Assembly: GCF_000635915.2 (NCBI RefSeq)
Contig: NZ_CP015614.1
Span: forward strand, 665,501 to 729,500
Direction: 5' to 3'
Length of the DNA stretch: 64,000 nucleotides
From: Brevundimonas naejangsanensis
Lineage (GTDB): Bacteria > Pseudomonadota > Alphaproteobacteria > Caulobacterales > Caulobacteraceae
Of this stretch, positions 28,736 through 37,776 are shown in pieces. The stretch's first letter is position 1, and each line of letters begins with the position of its first letter. A program made the position numbers and the translations under genes. The notes beneath the pieces were generated by a model. It had not been told where the DNA came from. It saw only the letters and a list, made by a program, of their open reading frames with translations, and ran no database searches.

Positions 28736-28832
28736 TATCGAGTTGTTGAACCGGCTTGGGTGATCGTTGGGTCGACGCCCGGCCTTGGACGGTTCTGTCG
28801 ATCTCATCAGGTCGCCGACGTAGCGCGGGTTC

Positions 28833-28852
28833 CCTGACGAAGGTTCGTCAGG
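28833..28852. repeat. Perfect 9-bp inverted repeat (hairpin) downstream of MocR-type gene
   Basis: CCTGACGAA, GG, TTCGTCAGG. It lies 93 bases past the stop of the minus-strand MocR gene. No T run follows; it could be a weak terminator or a protein site. Confidence 0.45.
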
Positions 28853-28944
28853 ACATGAACCAGTCAACCCTCGAGACATCAGCTCACGACGGGGGCATGA
28901 AGCGGGATGGGCGCGATCCTCCGGTTCTGAAGGCCACTGGATCG

Positions 28945-30381
28945 CTAGACGGGCCTGGAGGTCTCCAGGAGTTTGACGGCGCGTCTGAGCTCGGCATCGT
29001 CGAGGCTGGCGAAGCCGAGCCGGAAGGCGTTCATTTGGCCATCCTCTTCCAGGCAAAGCTGGCCGCCATGTGTCAGCAAGAGACCCGAGCCCTCCGCGGC
29101 GGCGGCCCAGGCCGAGGCGTTGATCGACGGATGAACTTTCACCCAGAGAGCCAGTCCCCCTGCGGGACGATCGAAGGCGACGGCGTCGCCGAGCCGTGCA
29201 GTGAGTTCATCCGCCAGGTGGTCGCGGCGCTGTTCGTAGACCTTTCTCGCCTTGCGGGCGTGACGGCCGAGATCGCCTTCGTCGATCAGCTTGGCGAGAG
29301 CGGTTTCCAGGAGGACATCGCCTTGACGATCAATCGCTTCGCGCAGATCTTTCATTCTTTCCAACAAGGCGGAGGTTCCGGTGGCGTAGCCTATCCTCAA
29401 GGCAGGAGCGAGCAGTTTTGACACCGAACCGATGTGTATTATCCGGTCTTCAGCCTGCGCACGCGCCGCCATGGGCAGAACCGGCCGGCCTTCGAAACGG
29501 TATTCGTGGTCATAGTCGTCTTCGATCAGCGTCAGTCGGCGCCGGCGCGCAATGTCGAAGAGCCGCAGGCGGCGCCCTGCGCCAAGAGTCACGGTGGTGG
29601 GATACTGGTGATGCGGCGTCAGATAGATCGCGCGGATCCCCGGGTCCTGGTCGAGCAGGCTCTCCAGGCGGTCGATATCCAGACCCAGGCCGTCCACAGG
29701 AGCGCCCACGACGCGGGCGCCCGCGGCGCGAAATGACTTCCAGGCCATGGGATAGCCCGGGTCTTCGACGGCGACCGCTTCACCTGGCCTGAGAGCGGCG
29801 CCCGCCACGAGGAAGAGCGCCATCTGACTCCCACGCGTGACCAGGATGTCGTCGGCGCCGACAATCAGGCCGCGTTCCGAAGACAGATAGCGGGCGAGGG
29901 CCGATCGCAGGGGCGCTGCGCCGCGAGGATCGCCATATCCCGTCAGCATTCTCAGCCCTGAGGCGGACACGGCGCGGCGGAAGGCGCGCGCCAGTTCTGC
30001 GCCAGGCATCAGCCGGGCGTCAGGCGCGCCGTCGGAGAATTTCAGGGGAGGCAGAGCGGTTCGCGCTTTGATCGGTGCAGCCCGGGCTTTGGCATGCCCT
30101 GCCCAGCTTCGGGCGCCCAGGTCCGGCAGGTCCCTTGCGACAAATGTGCCGCGGGACGCCTCGGAAACCAGCCAGGCCTGAAGCACCAGCTCCTGATAGG
30201 CGGCGTCGACCGTATTCCGGTGCACGCCGAGCGTCCCAGCGAGAGCCCTCGTCCCCGGGAGGCGATCTCCAGGCTTGAGCCGGCCACGTTCAATCTCGCG
30301 GATGATCGATTCCGCCAGGTTGATGAAGATGGGCCTGGAGGCGTCTTCTATCAGTTCAATGACGACGGTGCTGCGCGCCAT
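28945..30381 (-). CDS. MocR/PdxR-type regulator (GntR wHTH plus aminotransferase-fold domain), copy 1
   Basis: A 478-residue MocR protein. Residues about 5-75 form a GntR winged helix (SIIREIERGRLKPGDRLPGT; LAGTLGVHRNTVDAAYQEL); residues about 120-475 are a class-I aminotransferase fold with EDPGYPMAWKSFRAAGARVV, LTPHHQYPTTVTL, IEDDYDHEYRF and the PLP lysine in GSVSKLLAPALRIGY. Such regulators sense PLP or a PLP-amino acid adduct, for example PdxR and GabR. Divergent from the thioredoxin-SHMT-pyridoxal kinase genes, its probable targets. ATG 30381 is chosen over 30414. Confidence 0.87.
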   Translation of the reverse strand: MARSTVVIELIEDASRPIFINLAESIIREIERGRLKPGDRLPGTRALAGTLGVHRNTVDAAYQELVLQAWLVSEASRGTFVARDLPDLGARSWAGHAKARAAPIKARTALPPLKFSDGAPDARLMPGAELARAFRRAVSASGLRMLTGYGDPRGAAPLRSALARYLSSERGLIVGADDILVTRGSQMALFLVAGAALRPGEAVAVEDPGYPMAWKSFRAAGARVVGAPVDGLGLDIDRLESLLDQDPGIRAIYLTPHHQYPTTVTLGAGRRLRLFDIARRRRLTLIEDDYDHEYRFEGRPVLPMAARAQAEDRIIHIGSVSKLLAPALRIGYATGTSALLERMKDLREAIDRQGDVLLETALAKLIDEGDLGRHARKARKVYEQRRDHLADELTARLGDAVAFDRPAGGLALWVKVHPSINASAWAAAAEGSGLLLTHGGQLCLEEDGQMNAFRLGFASLDDAELRRAVKLLETSRPV

Positions 30382-30499
30382 AATCCGGCCTATCAGGTTT
30401 CGAAATAGCGGCACTTATCACGGGGCCGTTTCGCCGGTTATCCCAGCCGCTCTCCCATTCAGCAACACCGCTGCGGGACCAGAAACACGAGAAAGCGTC

Positions 30500-30739
30500 A
30501 TGTCCGGGAAAGCTGTTTTCTATCACGCAGGATGCACCGTCTGCCTTGATGCCGAGAGGGGCTTCGCGGGCGCCCTGGACCCGGCCGCCTACGCCGTTGA
30601 AGTGGTGCATCTTGGAGAGACGTCCGAGCGCCTGGCGGAGGCCGAGGCCGCCGGCGTCAAGTCGGTGCCCGCCTTCGTCATCGACGGCGCCGTGTACCAC
30701 ATCAATCACGGCGCGGATCTCTCGGCCCTGCGCGGGTGA
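30500..30739 (+). CDS. Small thioredoxin/glutaredoxin-fold protein
   Basis: A 79-residue protein: [20 protein letters not shown] has a CxxC redox pair (CTVC) after the first strand, and [20 protein letters not shown] carries the cis-proline after Val. It is shorter than classical thioredoxin and close to glutaredoxin-like stand-alone domains. It begins the operon that faces the MocR gene, about 119 bases between starts. Partner unknown; it may protect redox-sensitive PLP enzymes. Confidence 0.72.
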   Translation: MSGKAVFYHAGCTVCLDAERGFAGALDPAAYAVEVVHLGETSERLAEAEAAGVKSVPAFVIDGAVYHINHGADLSALRG

Positions 30740-30779
30740 TCTGTTCGGCTACGCTTCTTCCCCCGAAGCGCGGCCGCTG

Positions 30780-30820
30780 GGCGGGCGGCCTCCCTCTCGT
30801 CAAGCCGCCCGCCTCTTTTT
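30780..30820 (+). terminator. Strong hairpin and T run between thioredoxin gene and glyA2
   Basis: GGCGGGCGGC, 14-base loop, GCCGCCCGCC, then TCTTTTT. It ends only 16 bases before the SHMT ATG and overlaps its leader, so it can end the thioredoxin transcript or act as an attenuator of glyA2-pdxY. Confidence 0.78.
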
Positions 30821-30836
30821 GTCAGACGGAGACGGC

Positions 30837-32105
30837 ATGACTTCCGACCTTGCGACGTGGGCTCTGGACCCGCAACTGGCCCAAGCCCTGATGCAGGAGC
30901 GCCAGCGCCAGCAGGACAGCATCGAATTAATCGCGTCCGAGAACATCGTCAGCGCCGCCGTGCGTCAGGCGCAGGGCTCGGTCCTGACCAACAAATACGC
31001 TGAGGGTTATCCGGGCCGCCGCTACTACGGCGGGTGCGAGGCGGTCGACATCGCCGAGAAGCTTGCCATCGAGCGCGCCTGCACCCTGTTCGACACGGCC
31101 TACGCCAACGTCCAGCCGCACTCGGGCGTCAACGCCAATCTGGCCGTGCTGTTCGCCCTGATCAAGCCGGGCGACCGCATCATGGGGCTGGACCTGGCCT
31201 GCGGCGGTCACCTGACGCACGGCTCGCCGGTCAGCCTGTCGGGCCAGTGGTTCGAGGTCAGCGCCTATCGGGTGCGCGAGGACGACGACCTGATCGACTA
31301 TGACGACATGGAACGGCGCGTCCTTCAGGATCGGCCGCGCCTGATCTATGCAGGCGGCTCGGCCTATCCGCGCCGCATCGACTTCGCCCGGATGCGCCAG
31401 ATCGCGGACAGGGTCGGCGCCTGGCTGGTGGCCGATGTGGCCCACTACGCCGGGCTGATCGCGGCGGGCCTCTATCCCAATCCGACGCCGCACGCTCATG
31501 TCACCACCTCGACCACGCACAAGACTCTGCGCGGCCCGCGCGGCGGCCTGATCCTGTGCAACGACGCGGAACTGGCGCGGCGCATCGACAAGGCGGTCTT
31601 CCCCGGCACGCAAGGGGGGCCGCTGATGCACGTCATCGCCGGCAAGGCGGCGGCCTTCCACGAGGCGCTTCAGCCCGATTTCGTTGAATACTCCAGGGCG
31701 GTGATCGAGAACGCCCGCGTGCTAGGCCAGACGCTGGCGGACGGAGGCCTGCGCCTCGTGTCGGGCGGAACGGACTGCCATCTGGTGCTGGTCGACCTGC
31801 GCCCCTTCGGCCTGACCGGCAAGGCGGCGGTCGAGGCGCTGGAGGATCACGGCCTGATCGCCAACAAGAACTCGGTCCCCTATGACACGGCCTCGCCCAT
31901 GGTGACGTCGGGGCTGCGGCTGGGTTCGCCGTCCTCGACCTCGCGCGGGTTCGACGCCGAGGCGTTCCGCACGGTCGGCGGCATGATCCTGACCATCCTC
32001 AAAGGCCTGCGAGACGGCGATCTCGACAGCGCGGCGGTGAAGGCGCAGGCAAGAGAACTGACGCGGGCCTGGCCGATCGCCGGACCGGCGCTGACGCCCG
32101 CCTAA
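30837..32105 (+). CDS. glyA: Serine hydroxymethyltransferase
   Basis: A 422-residue PLP enzyme (serine plus THF to glycine plus methylene-THF). Seen: [60 protein letters not shown], and the PLP-lysine motif [15 protein letters not shown]. Late [20 protein letters not shown] is also typical. The ribosome site GGAGACGGC follows a terminator-like hairpin. Embedded in a run of PLP genes and followed 17 bases later by pyridoxal kinase, it is probably a second copy beside a housekeeping glyA elsewhere, which I cannot check here. Confidence 0.93.
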   Translation: MTSDLATWALDPQLAQALMQERQRQQDSIELIASENIVSAAVRQAQGSVLTNKYAEGYPGRRYYGGCEAVDIAEKLAIERACTLFDTAYANVQPHSGVNANLAVLFALIKPGDRIMGLDLACGGHLTHGSPVSLSGQWFEVSAYRVREDDDLIDYDDMERRVLQDRPRLIYAGGSAYPRRIDFARMRQIADRVGAWLVADVAHYAGLIAAGLYPNPTPHAHVTTSTTHKTLRGPRGGLILCNDAELARRIDKAVFPGTQGGPLMHVIAGKAAAFHEALQPDFVEYSRAVIENARVLGQTLADGGLRLVSGGTDCHLVLVDLRPFGLTGKAAVEALEDHGLIANKNSVPYDTASPMVTSGLRLGSPSSTSRGFDAEAFRTVGGMILTILKGLRDGDLDSAAVKAQARELTRAWPIAGPALTPA

Positions 32106-32122
32106 GGAGGTTCTGAAGGCGC

Positions 32123-32923
32123 GTGCGGGTCATCTCGATTCAGAGCCAGGTCGTCTACGGCCATGTCGGCAACAGCGCGGCGGTCCAGCCGATGCAGGCC
32201 ATGGGGCTGGAGGTGGCGGGGGTGCCGACCACCCTGCTGTCCAATCACCCGCACTATCCCACCATGCGCGGCCGGATTCTGGAGACGGAGCTGGTCGCCG
32301 ACCTGCTGCTGGGGGTCGAGGAGCGCGACCTGCCGATGACGGCCGGGGCGGTGGTCACGGGCTATATGGGCTCAGCCGCCAATGCGGCGGCGACGGCGGG
32401 CTTCCTGCGGCGCTGGAAGGCGGAGAATCCGGCCCTGCTGCACATCTGCGACCCGGTGATCGGCGACGATGATCTGGGCGTCTTCGTCGCCGAGGGCCTG
32501 ATCGAACAGTTCCGCGACGCGCTGACGCCGATGGCCGACATCATCACCCCCAACCAGTTCGAACTGGGCCGACTGGTCGGCGAACGGCCTGATACGGTCG
32601 CGGGGGTGATCGAGGCGACGCGCATCCTGAGCGCGCGCGGCACGGGGCGGACAGTGGTGACGGGCTGCGTCCTGACCGACACCGCGCCAGGCGAGGTCGA
32701 GACGGTGGCCGTCGAGGGCGGCGTCGCCCATCGCACCTCCATCCCCCGCATCCCGATCCGGCCCAGCGGCACGGGCGACCTGTTCACCGCCTATCTGACC
32801 GGCTGGCTGATGCGCGGCGAGGGGCTGGCCGAGGCCGCCGCCCGCGCCACCGCCGGGGTCCAGACCGTTCTGCTGCGGACCCAGGCGGCGGGCGCCTTCG
32901 AGATGCGCCTGACCGAGGGCTAA
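32123..32923 (+). CDS. pdxY: Pyridoxal kinase
   Basis: A 266-residue ribokinase-fold enzyme making PLP from pyridoxal. Start MRVISIQSQVVYGHVGNSAA is the PdxY/PdxK signature; ICDPVIGDDDLGVFV binds metal and phosphate; RPSGTGDLFTAYLTGWLMRG has the anion hole and catalytic aspartate (GTGD). The GTG start follows a very strong AAGGAGG at 32104, spaced about 12 bases. Cotranscribed with glyA2: the kinase would supply cofactor for the enzymes around it. Confidence 0.93.
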   Translation: MRVISIQSQVVYGHVGNSAAVQPMQAMGLEVAGVPTTLLSNHPHYPTMRGRILETELVADLLLGVEERDLPMTAGAVVTGYMGSAANAAATAGFLRRWKAENPALLHICDPVIGDDDLGVFVAEGLIEQFRDALTPMADIITPNQFELGRLVGERPDTVAGVIEATRILSARGTGRTVVTGCVLTDTAPGEVETVAVEGGVAHRTSIPRIPIRPSGTGDLFTAYLTGWLMRGEGLAEAAARATAGVQTVLLRTQAAGAFEMRLTEG

Positions 32924-32929
32924 AAGCCC

Positions 32930-34087
32930 TCAGTCGAAGCTGGCGACGGCGGCGATCACCCGATCCTGCACGGCCTCGTCCAGATAGGCGCTCATCGGCA
33001 GGCTGATGACCCGTTCCGCCTTGGCCTCGGTCACGGCCAGACCGCCGGGGCCGACCGGGTGTTGGCGATAGGCGGGCTGGCGGTGCAGGGGGATCGGGTA
33101 ATAGACGGCGGTGGGCACGCCTTCAGCCTTCAGATGGGCGGCCAGGGCGTCGCGATCGTCATGCTCGACGGTGAACTGGGCCCAGACCGACCGGCCGCCG
33201 GGAATGACCACCGGCGTCGCCGCCACATGACCGGCAAGCCCCTGCACATAGTGCTCGGCGATGCGGTTGCGGCGCTCGATCTCGTCCGGGAAGATCTTCA
33301 GCTTCTCCAGCAGGACGGCGGCCTGCAGCGTGTCCAGCCGTCCGTTCATACCCAGACGCGGGTTCAGGTATTTCGGGTCGTGGGCGAAGCCCTGCGCCGC
33401 TGGATCCGCCGCCGTCGCCTGACCGTGGACGCGTAAGGAGACGAGGTGATCCATCAGGGCCGCCTCCTTCATCAGCACGGCCCCGCCGTCGCCATAGGCG
33501 CCCAGCGGCTTGGCCGGAAAGAAGCTCAACGTCGTGGCGTCGGCCCAGTGGATGGGGTGCTGGCCGTTCAGGGTGCAGCCGAACCCCTGAGCCGAATCCG
33601 CGATCAGCTTAATGCCGTATTGCTGCGTGATTGCCGACAGGGCGGGATAGTCTGCGGGCTGGCCGAACAGGTCCACGGCGATGACGGCGCGGGGTTTCAG
33701 CACGCCCTCGCGCTCGACCGCCTCGACGGCGGCGCGCAGGTGGTCGGGGTCGATCGTCCAGGTGTCGGGACGGATGTCGATGAAGACGGGCGTGGCGCCC
33801 GCCAGCGCCACCACCTCGGCCGTAGCCGCAAAGGTGAAGGCGGGGCAGAAGACGGCGTCTCCCGGCCCCACGTCCCACGCCATCATCAGCAGCACCAGTG
33901 CATCCGTCCCGTTGGAGCAGGAAAGGGTGTGCGGCGCCTGTCCGAAGTCGCACAGGGCGTGTTCGAAGGCGCCGACCGCCGGACCCATGATGTACTGGCC
34001 GCTGGCGGCGACCTCCAGCAGGGCGGCGTCGATGGTCGCGCCGATGCGGCGGCGCTGGCTGAGAAGATCGATGAAGGGAATGGTCAC
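32930..34087 (-). CDS. DegT/DnrJ/EryC1/StrS family aminotransferase
   Basis: A 385-residue PLP enzyme: MTIPFIDLLSQRRRIGATID, CSNGTDALVLLMMAWDVGPG, GDAVFCPAFTFAATAEVVAL, DSAQGFGCTLNGQ, and the PLP lysine in FFPAKPLGAYGDGG. The family transaminates keto-sugars on nucleotides or acts in antibiotic sugar and polysaccharide synthesis. No sugar-biosynthesis gene is near; neighbours are all PLP genes. The GTG start is eight bases after CGGAG. Convergent with pdxY, with seven bases between stops. Confidence 0.9.
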   Translation of the reverse strand: MTIPFIDLLSQRRRIGATIDAALLEVAASGQYIMGPAVGAFEHALCDFGQAPHTLSCSNGTDALVLLMMAWDVGPGDAVFCPAFTFAATAEVVALAGATPVFIDIRPDTWTIDPDHLRAAVEAVEREGVLKPRAVIAVDLFGQPADYPALSAITQQYGIKLIADSAQGFGCTLNGQHPIHWADATTLSFFPAKPLGAYGDGGAVLMKEAALMDHLVSLRVHGQATAADPAAQGFAHDPKYLNPRLGMNGRLDTLQAAVLLEKLKIFPDEIERRNRIAEHYVQGLAGHVAATPVVIPGGRSVWAQFTVEHDDRDALAAHLKAEGVPTAVYYPIPLHRQPAYRQHPVGPGGLAVTEAKAERVISLPMSAYLDEAVQDRVIAAVASFD

Positions 34088-34115
34088 GCGGTTACTCCGG
34101 GGAGTGGAGGAAAGT

Positions 34116-34160
34116 CAGGCCCAGTCGGCTCAGGCCCAGTCGGCTCAGGGCAAGTCAGCT
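34116..34160. repeat. Short tandem repeat, three 15-base units
   Basis: Units at 34116, 34131 and 34146, consensus CAGGCCCAGTCGGCT (the third diverges: CAGGGCAAGTCAGCT), with a partial fourth. It fills the gap between the stop of yggS and the degT start and may vary in number. Confidence 0.8.
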
Positions 34161-34921
34161 CAGGCCAGACCTGGCCAGTAGTGCCCGTTCGGCGTCGGGC
34201 GCGGGCCGAAGATGGCCTGGCCGACGCGGACCACGGTCGCGCCTTCGCGCACGGCCAGTTCGTAGTCGCCGGTCATGCCCATCGACAGGCCGGTGATCCG
34301 CGCATCGATGCGCTCGGCCATGTCGCGCAGGGACCGCAACAGGGTGAAGCAGGGCCGCACCCTGTCCGGGTCCTCGCTGAAAACCGCCAGCGTCATCAGC
34401 CCCTGCGGCTTTAGCCGGGGAAAGGCTTCCAGCCGTTCGATGAAGTCCAGGGCATCATCGGGATGCAGACCGAACTTGCTCTCCTCGCCCGAGGTGTTGA
34501 CCTGGACATAGACCTTCATGTCGCGGCCGTCGGTCTCCAGCCGCTTGTTCAGCACCTCGGCCAGCTTGAGACTGTCCAGCGCATGAAACTCGTCGGCCAG
34601 ACGGGTCAGGTATTTGACCTTGTTCGATTGCAGGTGGCCGACGACGTGCCAGCGCATCGACAGGTCGGCCATGGCCTCGGCCTTGTCGCGGGCCTCCTGT
34701 AGCTTGTTCTCGCCGAAGTCGGTGACGCCCGCGGCCCAGGCCAGACGCAGGATCTCGGCCGGAACCGTCTTGGTGATCGGCAACAGACGCACGCTGTCGA
34801 TCGGCCGTCCGACCTGTTCGCAGGCGGCGGCGATGCGGCGATGGACCAGCGCCAGATTGGCGGCGAACCGCTCGCGCGGGTCAGCACCGAAGCGTTCGAG
34901 GTTTTCAGGCGAAAGGGTCAC
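34160..34921 (-). CDS. yggS: YggS/PLPBP family PLP-binding homeostasis protein
   Basis: A 253-residue PLP carrier: VRLLPITKTVPAEILRLAWA contains the PLP lysine; DFGENKLQEARDKAEAM, WHVVGHLQSNKVKYL and VQVNTSGEESKFGLHPDDAL follow, and GLSMGMTGDYELAVREGATV closes the phosphate-binding barrel. These proteins buffer free PLP and keep it from damaging enzymes. The GTG start at 34921 overlaps the alr stop as GTGA. A truncated homologue, about 80% identical by eye, is at 57177. Confidence 0.93.
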   Translation of the reverse strand: MTLSPENLERFGADPRERFAANLALVHRRIAAACEQVGRPIDSVRLLPITKTVPAEILRLAWAAGVTDFGENKLQEARDKAEAMADLSMRWHVVGHLQSNKVKYLTRLADEFHALDSLKLAEVLNKRLETDGRDMKVYVQVNTSGEESKFGLHPDDALDFIERLEAFPRLKPQGLMTLAVFSEDPDRVRPCFTLLRSLRDMAERIDARITGLSMGMTGDYELAVREGATVVRVGQAIFGPRPTPNGHYWPGLA

Positions 34922-36123
34922 GAAACATACTCCCGACACAGGCGGCGGCCCAGCCGCGCGATGACTTCATAGTCGATGGTCGCGCCGTCCCGAGCCAGTT
35001 GTTCCGGCGTGCGATTGGGGCCCAGAAGTTCGAGCTGATCGCCCGCTTTCAACGCATCGGGCGGCAGGTCGCTGATGTCCACGACCAGACTGTCCATCGA
35101 GATGCGCCCGACGAAGGGCAGCAACCGCCCCTCGAATGCTGCGCCGCCGGTGGCCGACAACTGACGCGGCCAGCCGTCAGCATAGCCCACGCCGATGGTG
35201 GCCAGACGCATTCCCTTCGCCGCCGTGACGGCCCAGCCGTAGCCGACCCCCGCGCCCGCAGGCACGGCGCGTGTCTGGATGACGCGGCCCGTCACCTCGA
35301 CCACCGGCTGCATGGCCTTGGCCGAGGGCGAGGCGTCCAGACCGAACAGGGCGGCCCCGACCCGGCACACGTCATAGTGATAGTCTTCGCCCAGCCAGCA
35401 ACCGGCCGAGTTGGCCAGCGAACGCGGAACGCCCGGCCGCGCGTGGGCCAGAATGCGCTCGAAGGCCTGACGTTGCCGTGCATTGCCCGCATGGCCGGGC
35501 GTGTCGGCGACGGCCAGGTGGCTGAGGATCAGGCGCGGTTCGATCCAGCGGATCGGGCCCTCTGGGTCGAAGGCGAAGGCGGCGTCCCCGGCCGGCAGGC
35601 CCAGCCGCGACATGCCGGTGTCGAACTGGATCGCCGCCGCCAGCGGCCGCCCGACCGCCCGGCCCAGACGCGCCCAGTCCTCCATCTGTTCGCGGCTGTT
35701 CAGCACCGGGATCGCTCCGGCGGCGAGGGCGGCGTATTCGGCGCCCGGCGCCAGACCGTTCAGCACGAACAACTCGGCGTCGGCGGGCAGGACGCGGCGC
35801 AGATCCACCGCCTCGAACAGATGGGCGACGAAGAAGGCGCGGCATCCGGCGTCATAGAGGGCGGGCGCGATGCGGGCCGCGCCTAGACCATAGGCGTCGG
35901 CCTTGACCACGGCGGCACAGGCGGCGGGCGCGATCCTGTCCCGCATGGCGCGATAGTTGGCGGCGACGGCGCTCAGGGAGACGCGTATCCGGCCGCCGCC
36001 GTGGTCGGATCGGCGGCCCGGCTGGTCGGTCGGGAACAGGGCGAGGGCAGGCAAGGGACGGAAGCTTTCACGGCGTCGGCTCACCGCCGACCTCTGCACC
36101 CTAGCCAGCGCCGCCCCGGCCAT
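34918..36123 (-). CDS. alr: Alanine racemase
   Basis: A 401-residue PLP enzyme interconverting L- and D-alanine for peptidoglycan. Seen: the PLP-lysine motif VVKADAYGLGA, QFDTGMSRLGL, the catalytic tyrosine in GAGVGYGWAVTAAKGMRLA, GVGYADGWPR and GRISMDSLVVDISD. The N-terminal 40 residues look less conserved; GTG 36084 is an alternative start. Coupled by GTGA overlap to yggS. It is probably the target of the flanking MocR-type gene 47 bases upstream. D-cycloserine inhibits this enzyme class (established knowledge). Confidence 0.92.
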   Translation of the reverse strand: MAGAALARVQRSAVSRRRESFRPLPALALFPTDQPGRRSDHGGGRIRVSLSAVAANYRAMRDRIAPAACAAVVKADAYGLGAARIAPALYDAGCRAFFVAHLFEAVDLRRVLPADAELFVLNGLAPGAEYAALAAGAIPVLNSREQMEDWARLGRAVGRPLAAAIQFDTGMSRLGLPAGDAAFAFDPEGPIRWIEPRLILSHLAVADTPGHAGNARQRQAFERILAHARPGVPRSLANSAGCWLGEDYHYDVCRVGAALFGLDASPSAKAMQPVVEVTGRVIQTRAVPAGAGVGYGWAVTAAKGMRLATIGVGYADGWPRQLSATGGAAFEGRLLPFVGRISMDSLVVDISDLPPDALKAGDQLELLGPNRTPEQLARDGATIDYEVIARLGRRLCREYVS

Positions 36124-36170
36124 TCCCCGCCACGTCGGCGCAGATCGTCAGACCGCTTTGTAAGCGTCGA

Positions 36171-37682
36171 TCACGCGGGGAACAGCTTCGCCAGCCGACC
36201 GACGGCGGCGTCGATCTCGGCCGGGGTCGAGGCGGCGAAGCCCATCAGCCAGCCGGGACGGCCTGCGCCTGCGTCGTGCAGGGGCGTCAGGCCGGTCAGG
36301 TGGACGCCCACGCGCCGGGCCGCGCGCACCGTCTCGGCCTCGTTGAAACCGTCCTTGAGAAAACAGGGCATCTGCAGCCCTCCGGCGGGCCGGTCGGGCG
36401 TGACGACGTGGGACAGACGCGCCGTAACCGCCGCCTCCAGCGCATCCAGCCGTTCCTCATAGACGCCGCGCATGGTGCGGACATAGGCGCCGAACCGGCC
36501 GTCCTCGATGAAGCGCGCCAGCGTCAACTGGGACACCGAGGCGGTGAAGCCGTCCATCAGGCTGCGGGCCGCGACCATCGGCTCGACCAGCCGGCGCGGC
36601 AGGATCAGATAGGCCAGCCTCAGCCCCGGAAACAGCGATTTGGTGAAGGTGCCCAGATACAGGGTCCGGTCGTGCGGGTCCAAACCCTGCACACAGGCGG
36701 TCGGCCGCCCGGCGTAGTGAAACTCGCTGTCGTAATCGTCTTCCAGAATCCAGGCGTCATGATCCGCCGCCCACTGGATCAGGGCCAGACGCCGGTCCAG
36801 CGACAGGGTGCGGCCTGTTGGAAACTGATGCGAGGGGGTGACGAAGACCGCCCGCCCGTCCTCACGCCGGGCCAGCAGGTCGTCGGTGCGCAGCCCCTGC
36901 GCATCGACCGCCACGGGCAGGCGCTTCAGACCCGCCGCGTCTATCGCCTTGGCGGCGCCCTGATAGGCCGGGTCTTCGATGAAGACGCCGTCGCCGGGAT
37001 CGGCCAGCACCCGCGCGCACAGGGACAGGGCCTGCTGCGAACTGGTCAGGACCAGTATCTGGTCGGGATCGGCGCGCGCCCCGCGCTCCAGATTGGCGTA
37101 TTCGGCGATGGCGCGGCGAAGGCGCGGATGCCCCTGCGGATCGCCGTGATGCAGGGCGGCGGCGCCTTCCTCGCGTAGGGTCAGGCGGTGCAGCCGGTCC
37201 CACTGAGCAAAGGGAAACAGCCGCGTCTCCGGTACGCCGGGCGAGAAGGCCAGCGGGGCGTAGGGGTCGCGCAAACGGCCGCTGTCGGCCATCGCCTGTC
37301 CGCGCCTGCTCAGGGTCGGCGCCGTTGCGGGTTGCAGGGCGGGACGGCGACCCGCCGGGCGCAGCACCCCGCGCTTCAGGCCCAGTTCGGTCAGTTCGCA
37401 GACGAAGCTGCCGCTGCCGACGCGCCGCTCGATGAAACCCTCGGCGTGAAGCTGGGCATAGGCCGTCTCGACCGTATCGCGCGACACGCCCAGCGACCGG
37501 GCCAGAGTGCGCGACGAGGGCAGGGGCCGCCCCGCCGTCAGCGACCGCTCGACGATCAACTGGCGCACGGCGCGCTGGATGCGGGCGTGCAGGGGCAGGC
37601 CGGACTGGGCCGGGTGGTCCATGAAGGCCTGGACGGAGTCCAGCTGGGCGCGCTTCAGCAATGGTCTGGGGCTTCTTTCCAA
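36171..37682 (-). CDS. MocR/PdxR-type regulator (GntR wHTH plus aminotransferase-fold domain), copy 2
   Basis: A MocR protein of about 503 residues. The winged helix is LPLHARIQRAVRQLIVERSL and LARSLGVSRDTVETAYAQL; the aminotransferase-like part has EDPAYQGAAKAIDAAG, VTPSHQFPTGRTLSL, LEDDYDSEFHY and the PLP lysine in GTFTKSLFPGLRLAY. It differs clearly from copy 1. Start choice is uncertain: TTG 37682, TTG 37661 or ATG 37622. Divergent from the ALA synthase gene and upstream of alr-yggS-degT on its own strand, so it could control both sides. AAAGTGGCCGGAATGGCC at 37681 holds TGGCC direct repeats that might be its operator. Confidence 0.87.
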   Translation of the reverse strand: MERSPRPLLKRAQLDSVQAFMDHPAQSGLPLHARIQRAVRQLIVERSLTAGRPLPSSRTLARSLGVSRDTVETAYAQLHAEGFIERRVGSGSFVCELTELGLKRGVLRPAGRRPALQPATAPTLSRRGQAMADSGRLRDPYAPLAFSPGVPETRLFPFAQWDRLHRLTLREEGAAALHHGDPQGHPRLRRAIAEYANLERGARADPDQILVLTSSQQALSLCARVLADPGDGVFIEDPAYQGAAKAIDAAGLKRLPVAVDAQGLRTDDLLARREDGRAVFVTPSHQFPTGRTLSLDRRLALIQWAADHDAWILEDDYDSEFHYAGRPTACVQGLDPHDRTLYLGTFTKSLFPGLRLAYLILPRRLVEPMVAARSLMDGFTASVSQLTLARFIEDGRFGAYVRTMRGVYEERLDALEAAVTARLSHVVTPDRPAGGLQMPCFLKDGFNEAETVRAARRVGVHLTGLTPLHDAGAGRPGWLMGFAASTPAEIDAAVGRLAKLFPA

Positions 37683-37776
37683 AGTGGCCGGAATGGCCCA
37701 GCCAATGCAGCGCTAGGTGTCACGCCCCCGGCGGGATGGCAATGTCGCCGCCCGTCCTGTGATGGGATTTGATGTC

